Below the pieces are notes generated by a model. That model saw only the letters and a list, made by a program, of their open reading frames with translations. It was not told the origin of the DNA and did not search any database. 64,000 bases of DNA. It comes from Pseudonocardia alni (lineage in GTDB: Bacteria > Actinomycetota > Actinomycetes > Mycobacteriales > Pseudonocardiaceae). The stretch spans positions 3,100,001 to 3,164,000 of the forward strand of contig NZ_PHUJ01000003.1 of NCBI RefSeq assembly GCF_002813375.1. Direction: 5' to 3'. Shown here one piece after another: positions 39,768 through 48,083 of the stretch. Numbering within the stretch: the first letter of the stretch is position 1; every line of letters starts with the position of its first letter. The position numbers were made by a program, and so were the translations under genes.

Positions 39768-42548
39768 ATGTCCGACCCCACGTACCGCGTGCTGCGGGAA
39801 CTGGCCGGCCGGGTGGACGACGACCTGCTCGCCACCGGACGCGAGCTCGTCGCCGTCGGCGAGGAGGGGCACGCGCTGGAGCTGCTGGTCGCCGAGCTCG
39901 TCGCGGGACGGGTGGTGCTGCCGCACGCGGTGCGCTCCGAGCTGGTCGCCGAGGCCGCAGCCCGCCGGGTTCAGCCCGACGCCGACGCCTGCCTGCCGCC
40001 CGCTGCGGACGTCGCCGCCGGTCCGCACCGGTTCGACGGCGACGGCCCGCCCGGTGCCGCGGAGGCGGTCGCGGCCGCGCTCGCCGGCGTCCCGGTCCCG
40101 GAGTCGGGCTGGACGCTGGCCTGGCGCACGACGCCCGCCGGTGCCGCCCCCGGTCCGCTGCCGCAGCCGGTGCTGCTGGCCCGCACCGGGTCGCACGGCG
40201 CACCCGAGGTCCTGACCTACCAGGCCCAGTCGGCGCTGGCCCGGGCCGGGCTGGTCGTGTCGGTCGAGGTCGGCGACGACGGCCCGGACCCCGGCTATCA
40301 CCGCGCCGCCCGCGAGGTCGCGCGTCGGCTCCCCGCCACTCCGGTCTCCGACGCCGCCGCTCCGTCCCGCGACGACGCCGCCGCTCCGTCCCGGGAGGAC
40401 GCTGCCGCTCCGTCCCGGGAGGACGGGTCGGTGTCCCTCCCCGGCGACGCACCACGGCCCGCCCTCGACACGTCCCGGTCTCCCCTGGTGGAACCCGGGG
40501 GCGGGGGCGGGGTTGCGGACGACGACACGTCCGGCCCGCCGGCCGACCGGGTTCCCGACGACCGGCCCTCCGACCGGGTCGGGCTCCTGTCCTCGGCGAT
40601 GCCCCCGGCTTCGCGGCCCGACGGGGACGGGATCACGGCGGTCCCCGGACCCGACGCCGTCGAGGACGCACCGGCCGGGCACCGCACCGACAGCTCCCCC
40701 GGCGACGTCACCGTCGACTCCTCCGTCGACACGGACGTCCCCGCCTCGGACCCACCGCCCGCACCGGTGCGCATCGACCGCCCCGCGCCACTCACCGGGA
40801 GCCCCGCCACGGAGACCCCGGACCCGGAGGACCGGCCCGGCCGGGTCGACCCGGAGCCGACGACGGAGGGGGTCGCCGCGACAGCCCCGTCCCCGGGAGC
40901 GGTGGCACCCGACATCGGGCCGGACCGGGCCCCGGGCACCGACACGTCCGACAGAGCCGCTCCGGTCCCGGGAACCGGCACTCAGGACGGAGCCGGTCCC
41001 GGCCCGGCCGGGCCACGCGGCTCCGCGGCCCGACACGTCGCGGCACCCGTCGAGGGGGAGGACACGGCGCATCCGGCGCCGCGGCCGTCGCCGCCGATCC
41101 GGGCGCTGCGGGAGGCCTCCGCGGGCGACTGGTTCGACTCTCCCCCGGAGGGCGACAGCCCGGACCCGACCCCGCCGAGCGGGGTCGGCGAGGTCCCCCG
41201 GCGCCGGTTCGTCGCCGGCCCCGGAACCGCCGGCAACGGCCACCTCCCCGACGCGAACGGCGCGCACCCCACGATCGCGGTCCGCGGGCCGGTGGCGGGG
41301 CCGCCGGAGCGGCGTCCGGCCGGGCCCGCCACGACGCCGGCCGGGCGGCCGTCGGCCCCCTCCGACGAACCGGCCCCACCGCCGGTCGCCCCCGCACCTC
41401 CCGGGATCCCGGCGCACCCGGCTACCTCGTCACCGCCCGCGGCCGGGGTGTCCCCGGCCGCGTCCGTCCCGCCGGTCGTCCCCGCAGACCCGGCCCCCAC
41501 CGGCCCCCGGGCGGCCCCGCGCGACCTCGGCGTGCCGCTCCGCAGGCGGGCCGGGGAGGGCCGCGCGCCCGCGGGCGGCGGGCCCGGTCCGGTCGTCGGG
41601 CGTCCGCCCGTCGGGCCGCCCGCGGCACCGGGACCCGACGAGGCGTCCTGGCTCGCCGACTGGGCCTCCGGTGCCTGGGCCGGGGAGATCCCGCCGCCGG
41701 AGACCGCGGCGCGGACCGACCGGAGCGACGTCGAGGAGACCGTCCCGGGCACGCCGCACGTCGTCCCCGCCGCGACCGCCACCGTGACCGTCGACGACGA
41801 CCGCCGCGACGGCCCGGCGCATCCCGCCCACCGTGTGACCACCGGCGACGACCCGGCCCGCACCACCGCCGGGCCGGCACACCCGGGGCCCGGATCCGAC
41901 CGGAACCACGTCGGCACGTCGCCCGCCGGGGCCGAGACGAACGGAGCCGCACCGGCCACGGCGGACGCCCCGGCGGACCCGGCCCACGCCGGACCGGCTC
42001 CGGACATCCGGGCCGGACTCGACCGCCCCGCAGGCACCGGACCGGCCGGAACCGGGCCCACCGGCCCCCGGCCCCCGGCCGACGAGGCCGACCCCGTCGA
42101 CGAGGCCCCCACCCCACCTCCGGGCGTCCCGATCCTGCGCGCCCCGACACCCCCGGCCCCGGCCGACGGGGAGCGCCGCCCCCGGCACCTCCTGCTCACC
42201 GACGACGAGCCGGACGAGTGGGACGCCACAGAGCGGGACACCACCGGGTGGGACGGCACCGTGGAGGACCCCACGGAACCGGCCGACGTCGTCGCCCCCG
42301 CAACGGAGCCCCCCGCACGGGCGACGGAGCACCCCGCGCCGGGTCCGGCGGAGGACCCCACGACGGGGCCCGCGGACGCGCCCGCGCCGAGGCCGCGGCC
42401 GCGACCCCGCCCCGCCGGGGGCCTGGCCGACCGGCTCACCCCCACCGAACAGGACCTGCTGCAGCGCCTCCACGAGGAGCTCGCGGCCCGCGAGAACGGT
42501 GGCGAGCCGACCCCGCGCAACGGCACCGCCCGCACCGACCGGGGCTGA
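39768..42548 (+). CDS. Large disordered Pro/Ala-rich protein with conserved N-terminal domain
   Basis: 926 residues from ATG 39768, preceded by AAGGAGG. The first ~190 residues look folded (LRELAGRVDDDLLATGRELVAVGE, WTLAWRTTPAGAAP, VLTYQAQSALARAGLVVSVEVGDD). The remaining ~700 are Pro/Ala/Gly/Asp-rich and presumably disordered, with a tandem repeat at 40350-40421. Short conserved-looking patches break the disorder: RALREASAGDWFDSPPEG, EASWLADWASGAWAG, and a C-terminal LADRLTPTEQDLLQRLHEELAARE helix. No signal peptide or membrane segment. Probably a cytoplasmic scaffold; function unknown. Confidence 0.7.
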   Translation: MSDPTYRVLRELAGRVDDDLLATGRELVAVGEEGHALELLVAELVAGRVVLPHAVRSELVAEAAARRVQPDADACLPPAADVAAGPHRFDGDGPPGAAEAVAAALAGVPVPESGWTLAWRTTPAGAAPGPLPQPVLLARTGSHGAPEVLTYQAQSALARAGLVVSVEVGDDGPDPGYHRAAREVARRLPATPVSDAAAPSRDDAAAPSREDAAAPSREDGSVSLPGDAPRPALDTSRSPLVEPGGGGGVADDDTSGPPADRVPDDRPSDRVGLLSSAMPPASRPDGDGITAVPGPDAVEDAPAGHRTDSSPGDVTVDSSVDTDVPASDPPPAPVRIDRPAPLTGSPATETPDPEDRPGRVDPEPTTEGVAATAPSPGAVAPDIGPDRAPGTDTSDRAAPVPGTGTQDGAGPGPAGPRGSAARHVAAPVEGEDTAHPAPRPSPPIRALREASAGDWFDSPPEGDSPDPTPPSGVGEVPRRRFVAGPGTAGNGHLPDANGAHPTIAVRGPVAGPPERRPAGPATTPAGRPSAPSDEPAPPPVAPAPPGIPAHPATSSPPAAGVSPAASVPPVVPADPAPTGPRAAPRDLGVPLRRRAGEGRAPAGGGPGPVVGRPPVGPPAAPGPDEASWLADWASGAWAGEIPPPETAARTDRSDVEETVPGTPHVVPAATATVTVDDDRRDGPAHPAHRVTTGDDPARTTAGPAHPGPGSDRNHVGTSPAGAETNGAAPATADAPADPAHAGPAPDIRAGLDRPAGTGPAGTGPTGPRPPADEADPVDEAPTPPPGVPILRAPTPPAPADGERRPRHLLLTDDEPDEWDATERDTTGWDGTVEDPTEPADVVAPATEPPARATEHPAPGPAEDPTTGPADAPAPRPRPRPRPAGGLADRLTPTEQDLLQRLHEELAARENGGEPTPRNGTARTDRG
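40350..40421 (+). repeat. Three 24-bp in-frame tandem repeats
   Basis: Units at 40350-40373, 40374-40397 and 40398-40421, differing at only a few bases, each encode D-A-A-A-P-S-R-(D/E) in the disordered region. This is a likely site of length variation between strains. Confidence 0.85.
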
Positions 42549-42578
42549 GCCCGGCCGGGCCGGGAGCCGGCGCGGGGA

Positions 42579-43472
42579 TCAGCCGACCCCGCGCACGATC
42601 CGATCGATCACCCGCTGCAGGTGCAACGCCCGTGCGGCGTCCACCGGGAGGTCGGCGCCGGAGGCGATCGCGTCGGCGAGGTCGTCGAGCAGCGCGCCGA
42701 AGCAGGCGACCGCGTCGGCCGGGCGACGGTCGAGCACGTACCGGCCGCGGCCGTCCTCCCCGAGCCCGCCGACCAGCGCCACCTCGAACTCGGTCGGGTC
42801 CACCGGGACACGCAGCGACAGCACCACCGAGCTGCGGGCGCCGCCGTCGTGGACGAGGCCGATCCGCCACAGGTCGGGCTCGTCGCGGTGGGCGTGGTCG
42901 ACGTCGACGACCGGGCCCAGCGCCGCGTCGAGCAGGTCCACGACGTGCGGGCCGACGTCGAGCAGCGCCCCGTGCTCGGCCCGCCACGACGACGCCGCGA
43001 ACGGCCCGCCGAGCAGCGCCCCGGACAGCCAGCGGGCGGTCGCGGTCGTCCCGGGACCGCCGGCGCCGGCCGGGACCGCGTCGAGCCAGGCCCGGATCGC
43101 CGGGTCGAACCGCAGGGTCAGCATCGTCGCCGACCGGACGCCCGAGGCCGCGACCGCGGCGGCGGCCCGTTCCGCGGCGGTGAGGTCCGCGGCCAGCGGC
43201 TTCTCCAGCACGACGTGCTTCCCGGCGGCCACCACCCGCTCCAGCAGCTCGGCCTGCACGGCGGGCGGGACGGCGAACGCGACGGCGTCGCACGCGTCGA
43301 GCAGGTCCTCGACCGAGGCGTGCACCGGACCACCGGAGACCGCGGCGATCCCGGCGGCCGCCTCCGGCCGTCGCGCCCACACCCCGGCCGCCGACCAGCG
43401 GGGATGCGCCGCGATGGCGGGGGCGTGCACCTGGCGCGCCCACGGCCCGGCGCCGAGCAGTCCGATACGCAT
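42579..43472 (-). CDS. Gfo/Idh/MocA-family oxidoreductase
   Basis: 297 residues. Rossmann start IGLLGAGPWARQVHAPAI, then AVAFAVPPAVQAELLERVVAAGKHVVLEKPLA with the family's EKP motif (Lys of EKPL). The C-terminal domain has GALLDVGPHVVDLLDAALG with the DxGPHxVDLL active-site pattern. NAD(P)-dependent; likely a sugar or cyclitol derivative, not definable here. It is convergent with the disordered-protein gene. Confidence 0.87.
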   Translation of the reverse strand: MRIGLLGAGPWARQVHAPAIAAHPRWSAAGVWARRPEAAAGIAAVSGGPVHASVEDLLDACDAVAFAVPPAVQAELLERVVAAGKHVVLEKPLAADLTAAERAAAAVAASGVRSATMLTLRFDPAIRAWLDAVPAGAGGPGTTATARWLSGALLGGPFAASSWRAEHGALLDVGPHVVDLLDAALGPVVDVDHAHRDEPDLWRIGLVHDGGARSSVVLSLRVPVDPTEFEVALVGGLGEDGRGRYVLDRRPADAVACFGALLDDLADAIASGADLPVDAARALHLQRVIDRIVRGVG

Positions 43473-43524
43473 GCGGGCATTCTCACCGCCGACCGGCCCC
43501 GATCATGACCTAGGGTCGGCGGCC

Positions 43525-44331
43525 ATGAGCGATGATCCGGCAGCGCAGCCGGTCGAGCCGAGGGCCGCCGCGACCGTACTGCTGGTCCGCGACGAGCCGG
43601 GCACCGGTGACCTGCAGGTCTTCCTGCAGCGGCGGGTGGCCGGGATGGCGTTCGCCGGCGGCATGACCGTGTTCCCCGGCGGCGGGGTCTCCGCCGGTGA
43701 CGAGCCGGACCCCGCCCGGTGGCGCGGACCGGAGCCGGAACGGTTCGGTGCCCGGCTGGCCCAGCCCGCGGACCTGGCCGCCGCGCTGGTGACGGCCGCC
43801 GTCCGCGAGACGTTCGAGGAGTGCGGCGTGCTGCTGGCCGCCCCCGCCGGCACCGAGCCCGGCCGGTTGGACGCCGCCGCGACCTGGCGGGACGACCTCG
43901 TCGCCCGCCGGATCACGCTGCCGGGGCTGCTCGCGGCGCACGACCTGGAGCTGCGCGCGGACCTGCTGGTCCCGTGGTCCCGCTGGATCACCCCGCCGCG
44001 CAACCCGAAGCGCTACGACACCGCGTTCCTCGTCGCCCGCGTGCCGGACGGCCAGGTCGCCGACGACGCCACCACCGAGGCCGTCGAGGCGCGCTGGTGG
44101 AGCCCGGCCGAGGCCCTGTCCGGCCACGACGACGGCGACCTGAAGCTGATGCCGCCCACCCTGCGGACCCTGCAGGAGCTGCACCGGCACGACAGCGCGG
44201 GCGAGGTGCTGGCCGCCGCCGCGGCGCGCGACATCGAGCCGATCACCCCCGAGGTGCGGCGCGAGGGCAGGGTCGTCACGATCACCCTGCCCGGCGACCC
44301 CGACTGGATCTACGAGGAGACGACCCGGTGA
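43525..44331 (+). CDS. Nudix hydrolase
   Basis: 268 residues. The Nudix box is split in the way common to this subfamily: FAGGMTVFPGGGVSAGDEP, then an ~50-residue insertion, and AAVRETFEECGVLL (RExxEExG with Phe/Cys variants). The C-terminal part RYDTAFLVARVPDGQ, EARWWSPAEAL fits NUDT-type phosphohydrolases similar to NUDT19 (CoA) proteins. A TAGGGT -10-like box lies just upstream. Its TGA overlaps the GTG of the MBL gene. Confidence 0.85.
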   Translation: MSDDPAAQPVEPRAAATVLLVRDEPGTGDLQVFLQRRVAGMAFAGGMTVFPGGGVSAGDEPDPARWRGPEPERFGARLAQPADLAAALVTAAVRETFEECGVLLAAPAGTEPGRLDAAATWRDDLVARRITLPGLLAAHDLELRADLLVPWSRWITPPRNPKRYDTAFLVARVPDGQVADDATTEAVEARWWSPAEALSGHDDGDLKLMPPTLRTLQELHRHDSAGEVLAAAAARDIEPITPEVRREGRVVTITLPGDPDWIYEETTR

Positions 44332-45116
44332 GCCACCCGCTCTACGGCGCCCTGCGCGCCGCGCACCCGCTGGCGTCGGTGCTGCTGCAGGACAACCCCG
44401 GCCCGATGACCCTGGAGGGCACCAACACCTGGGTCCTCGCGGCGTCGGACGCGCACGACCGGATCGTCGTCGACCCGGGTGAGGACGACGGCACGCACCT
44501 GGAGGCGCTGGCCGACGGCACGCCGGTGGCCGCGGTCGTCCTGACCCACCGCCACCACGACCACGCCGGCGGGATCGGCCGGTTCGTCGAGCTGACCGGG
44601 GCACCCGTGTTCGCCGCGGACCCGTCGCTGGCGTCGGGGACCACCCCGCTGGTCGACGGCGCCGTCGTCGCCGGTGGCGGGGTCGAACTGGAGGTGCTGA
44701 CCACCCCCGGCCACACCTCGGACTCGGTGTCGCTGCTGCTGCGCGGCCCCGGCTCCGACGGCGTCGCGCTGCTCTCCGGCGACACCGTGCTCGGCCGCGG
44801 CACCACCGTCATCGCCCACCCCGACGGCACCCTCGGGCCCTACCTGGACTCGCTGCGCCGGATCGCGGAGCTGCCCGCGGGCACCCCGGTCCTCCCCGGG
44901 CACGGTCCGGAGCTCCCGGACGCCGCCGACACCGCGCGGCACTACCTCGCCCACCGCGAGCAGCGGCTGGAGCAGGTGCGGGCCGCGCTGGAGCGGCTCG
45001 GGCCCGACGCCTCGGCACGCGACGTCGTCGAGATCGTCTACGCCGACGTCGACACCTCGCTGTGGGACGCCGCCGAGCTGTCCGTGCGCGCACAGCTGGA
45101 TCACCTGCGTGGATGA
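44328..45116 (+). CDS. Metallo-beta-lactamase-fold hydrolase (Rv3677c-like)
   Basis: 262 residues from GTG overlapping the Nudix stop. The metal-binding HRHHDH at 74-79, then ATTPGHTSDS with the second-sphere His, SGDTVLGRG and LPGHGPE supply the usual binuclear site. C-terminal helices (REQRLEQVRAALERL, DVVEIVYADV) resemble LACTB2-type RNA-acting members. Position next to RidA and Nudix genes and before crp matches M. tuberculosis Rv3677c (recalled). Substrate unproven. Confidence 0.87.
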   Translation: MSHPLYGALRAAHPLASVLLQDNPGPMTLEGTNTWVLAASDAHDRIVVDPGEDDGTHLEALADGTPVAAVVLTHRHHDHAGGIGRFVELTGAPVFAADPSLASGTTPLVDGAVVAGGGVELEVLTTPGHTSDSVSLLLRGPGSDGVALLSGDTVLGRGTTVIAHPDGTLGPYLDSLRRIAELPAGTPVLPGHGPELPDAADTARHYLAHREQRLEQVRAALERLGPDASARDVVEIVYADVDTSLWDAAELSVRAQLDHLRG

Positions 45117-45223
45117 ACGGGACCGCACGGAGCGTTGAACCGACACGACCGACCGGCCTAGGGTCCCCGCATCCCGACGGGGCATCGCCGTCCGTCGGCC
45201 CCGTTCCGCCCGAAGGAGACCCC

Positions 45224-45976
45224 GTGCGTCGCACGATCCTGGCCCTGGCCGCCGCGCTGCTGGCCCTCACCACCCTCGTCGGCTGCAGCAGCGGCGGGTC
45301 CGACACGCTGCGCGTCGGCACCGAGGGGACCTACAGCCCCTTCAGCTTCCAGGGCCCCGACGGACAGCTGACCGGCTACGACGTCGAGGTCGCCCGCGCG
45401 GTCGGCGCCAAGCTGGGCAAGGAGGTCGAGTTCGTCCAGACCCCGTGGGACTCGATCTTCGCCGCGCTGGAGTCGCAGCGGATCGACCTGGTCGCCAACC
45501 AGGTCACCGTCAACGACGAGCGGAAGGCGAGGTACGACCTCTCGACCCCCTACACCGTGTCCGAGGGCGTGATCGTCACCCGCGCCGACGACACCGCGAT
45601 CCGGACCCTCGCCGACCTGCGGGGCCGCACCACCGCGCAGTCCGCGACCAGCAACTGGGCCGAGGTCGCCCGCGGCGCCGGCGCGAACGTCGAGGCGGTG
45701 GAGGGCTTCGTGCAGGCCGTCCAGCTCGTCAAGGACGGCCGGGTCGACGCCACCGTCAACGACAACCTCGCCGTCGGGGAGTACGAGAAGTCGACCGGGG
45801 ACAAGGGCATCAAGGTCGCCGGCACCACCGGGGACACCAGCGAGCAGGCCTTCGCCGCCCGCAAGGACAGCGGCCTGATGCCCGACGTGGACCGGGCGCT
45901 GGCCGAGCTGCGGGCCGACGGCACGCTGACGCAGCTGTCCGAGAAGTACTTCGGCAGCGACGTCAGCGGGAAGTAG
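45224..45976 (+). CDS. Polar amino-acid ABC transporter substrate-binding lipoprotein
   Basis: 250 residues from GTG, GAAGGAGA upstream. Lipoprotein signal with lipobox LVGC (cysteine near residue 21). SBP family 3: VGTEGTYSPFSFQGPDGQLTGYDVEVARAVG, WDSIFAALESQRIDLVANQVTVN, GRVDATVNDNLAVGEY, LTQLSEKYFGSDVSGK. The profile is that of cystine/diaminopimelate-type binding proteins. First gene of a complete three-gene importer. Confidence 0.9.
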   Translation: MRRTILALAAALLALTTLVGCSSGGSDTLRVGTEGTYSPFSFQGPDGQLTGYDVEVARAVGAKLGKEVEFVQTPWDSIFAALESQRIDLVANQVTVNDERKARYDLSTPYTVSEGVIVTRADDTAIRTLADLRGRTTAQSATSNWAEVARGAGANVEAVEGFVQAVQLVKDGRVDATVNDNLAVGEYEKSTGDKGIKVAGTTGDTSEQAFAARKDSGLMPDVDRALAELRADGTLTQLSEKYFGSDVSGK

Positions 45977-46645
45977 ATGGATCCCGCCACCTGGGAGCTG
46001 ATCGGCCGCAACCTGTGGCCGATGCTGAGGGCGACGGTCACGATGACCATCCCGCTGACGGCGATCAGCTTCGTCATCGGGCTGGTCCTGGCCCTGTTGC
46101 TGGCGCTGGCCCGGATCTCCTCGATCAGACCGCTGTCCTGGCTGGCCCGCGCCTACATCTCGGTGGTGCGCGGCACGCCGCTGCTGGTCCAGCTGTTCAT
46201 CGTGTTCTACGCGCTCCCGCAGCTCGGGCTGGTGATCGACCCGTTCCCGTCCGCGGTGATCGCGTTCAGCCTCAACGTCGGCGGCTACGCGGCCGAGGTC
46301 ATCCGGGCGGCGATCCTGTCCATCCCGAAGGGACAGTGGGAGGCCGCGCAGACCATCGGCATGGGGTACCCGACGACGCTGCGACGCGTGATCCTCCCCC
46401 AGGCCGCGCGCACCGCCGTCCCACCGCTGTCGAACACGCTGATCTCGCTGGTCAAGGACACCTCGCTGGCCTCGACCATCCTGGTGACCGAGCTGCTGCG
46501 GGTCGCCCAGCTGGCCGCGGCGCCGACGTTCGACTTCTTCGCCCTCTACGGCGTGGCCGCGGTGTACTACTGGATCGTCTGCCTGATCCTCTCGTCCGTG
46601 CAGGTACGGGTGGAGACGCGGCTGGAGAGGTACGTGGCGCGATGA
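45977..46645 (+). CDS. Polar amino-acid ABC transporter permease
   Basis: 222 residues starting directly after the binding-protein stop. Five hydrophobic helices and the HisMQ-type signature: YISVVRGTPLLVQLFIVFYALPQLG, and the EAA loop EAAQTIGMGYPTTLRRVILPQAARTAVPPL. A single permease gene implies a homodimer. Overlaps the ATPase start by four bases. Confidence 0.92.
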   Translation: MDPATWELIGRNLWPMLRATVTMTIPLTAISFVIGLVLALLLALARISSIRPLSWLARAYISVVRGTPLLVQLFIVFYALPQLGLVIDPFPSAVIAFSLNVGGYAAEVIRAAILSIPKGQWEAAQTIGMGYPTTLRRVILPQAARTAVPPLSNTLISLVKDTSLASTILVTELLRVAQLAAAPTFDFFALYGVAAVYYWIVCLILSSVQVRVETRLERYVAR

Positions 46646-47394
46646 GCGACCTGCTGACCGTCCGGGGCCTGCGGAAGTCCTTCGGGACGCTGGAGGTCCT
46701 GCGCGACATCGGGTTCGACGTCCCGGCCGGGACCGTCACCGCGGTGATCGGGCCGTCCGGTTCGGGCAAGACGACGGTGCTGCGTGCCCTGAACGCGCTG
46801 GACCGGGCCGACGCCGGGGTGATCACCATCGGCGACCTGGCCGTCGACTTCGGCGCCCCCGTCGACCGGTCCACGCTGGCCCGGTTCCGGTCCCGGACCG
46901 CGATGGTGTTCCAGTCGCACAACCTGTTCCCGCACCGCACCGTCCTGGAGAACGTCATCGAGGGTCCGGTGATCGTGCAGCGGCGCCCCCGGGCCGACGC
47001 GACCGCCGACGCCCGGCGGCTGCTGGACCAGGTGGGGCTGGCCGAGAAGGCCGACCAGTACCCTTACCAGCTCTCCGGCGGCCAACAGCAGCGCGTCGGG
47101 ATCGCCCGCGCGCTGGCCCTCGACCCGCAGCTGATGCTGTTCGACGAGCCCACCTCGGCGCTGGACCCCGAACTCGTCGGCGACGTCCTGCGGGTCATCA
47201 AGGACCTGGCGACGGCGGGCCGGACGATGGTCATCGTCACCCACGAGATCCGCTTCGCCCAGCAGGTCGCCGACCAGGTCCTCTTCGTCGACGGCGGGGT
47301 GGTGGCCGAGTCCGGTCCGCCGTCGCGGGTGCTGGTCGAGCCGGAACGACCCCGCACCCGGCAGTTCCTGAAGCGGATCCTCGACCCGATCTAG
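46642..47394 (+). CDS. Polar amino-acid ABC transporter ATP-binding protein
   Basis: 250 residues. Walker A GPSGSGKTT near 37-45, Q-loop VFQSHNLFPH, signature LSGGQQQRVGIARAL, Walker B LMLFDEPTSALD, H-loop VTHE. Energises the importer with the two preceding gene products. Stop falls four bases inside the convergent HD-domain gene. Confidence 0.95.
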   Translation: MSDLLTVRGLRKSFGTLEVLRDIGFDVPAGTVTAVIGPSGSGKTTVLRALNALDRADAGVITIGDLAVDFGAPVDRSTLARFRSRTAMVFQSHNLFPHRTVLENVIEGPVIVQRRPRADATADARRLLDQVGLAEKADQYPYQLSGGQQQRVGIARALALDPQLMLFDEPTSALDPELVGDVLRVIKDLATAGRTMVIVTHEIRFAQQVADQVLFVDGGVVAESGPPSRVLVEPERPRTRQFLKRILDPI

Positions 47395-48083
47395 ACCCCG
47401 GGCGGGGCGCCGTCGGAGTCGCCGTGGGCGTCGACCCACTCCTCACGGAACCGGCGCAGGAACTCCTCCAGGGCCGCGTGCCGCCGCTCGCCCATCTCGC
47501 GGCCGGCGGCGGTGCGCAGCTCGCCCCGCAGCCGCAGCAGCTTCTCGTGGAAGTGGGCGACGACCGAGCCGGTCGGCCCGGACCGGTAGCCGCCGGTCGC
47601 GACGCCCGCGGCCGGGTCCCACAGGGGCTCGCCGATCGCGCCGCCGTAGGCGAACGCGCGGGCGATGCCGGTGGCGCCCATCGCGTCGAGCATGTCGGCG
47701 TCGTGCAGGCAGGCCGCGATCCGGTCCGCCGTGGGCGCCGACACCGCCGCGGAGAACGAGTACCGGCCGGTGGCCTCGACGGCGTCGAGCACCGGGTCCC
47801 ACAGCTGCTCGGCGACCCCGCCGCGACGCAGCGCGTCCCGGGCGTCGTCGCGGACCTCCGCGGGGGCGACGACGCGGCCGAGCCGGGCCTCGGCGGCCCG
47901 GTGGTGGTCGTGCACATAGGCGGCGACGGCGGCGACGAACCCGTCCAGGCCCTCCCGCACCGCGAGCCGGGCCGACAGCCCGGCGACCCGGTCGAGGTGC
48001 CCGAGATCGTGCGCGACGTCCGCGCCGGCCATGTCGCCGGCGACGACGTCGCGCAGCCGCCGCAGCTCCCCGGCGCCGCTCAC
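47391..48083 (-). CDS. HD-domain phosphohydrolase (YedJ-like)
   Basis: 230 residues from GTG (GTGA overlap with the MFS stop). The metal-binding pattern is H...HD...D: HDLGHLDRVAGLSARLA, YVHDHHRAAEARLG (HDHH) and AACLHDADMLDAMGATGIARAF (HDADxLDAxGA), typical of YedJ-type HD phosphohydrolases. Probably acts on nucleotides. Partnered with the upstream MFS gene by overlap. Confidence 0.85.
   Translation of the reverse strand: MSGAGELRRLRDVVAGDMAGADVAHDLGHLDRVAGLSARLAVREGLDGFVAAVAAYVHDHHRAAEARLGRVVAPAEVRDDARDALRRGGVAEQLWDPVLDAVEATGRYSFSAAVSAPTADRIAACLHDADMLDAMGATGIARAFAYGGAIGEPLWDPAAGVATGGYRSGPTGSVVAHFHEKLLRLRGELRTAAGREMGERRHAALEEFLRRFREEWVDAHGDSDGAPPGV

Noticed and set aside
43719..45116. 465-codon rightward frame across Nudix and MBL
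   Set aside because: Arg-rich in the Nudix part; the correct Nudix and MBL frames start at 43525 and 44328 with a GTGA overlap.
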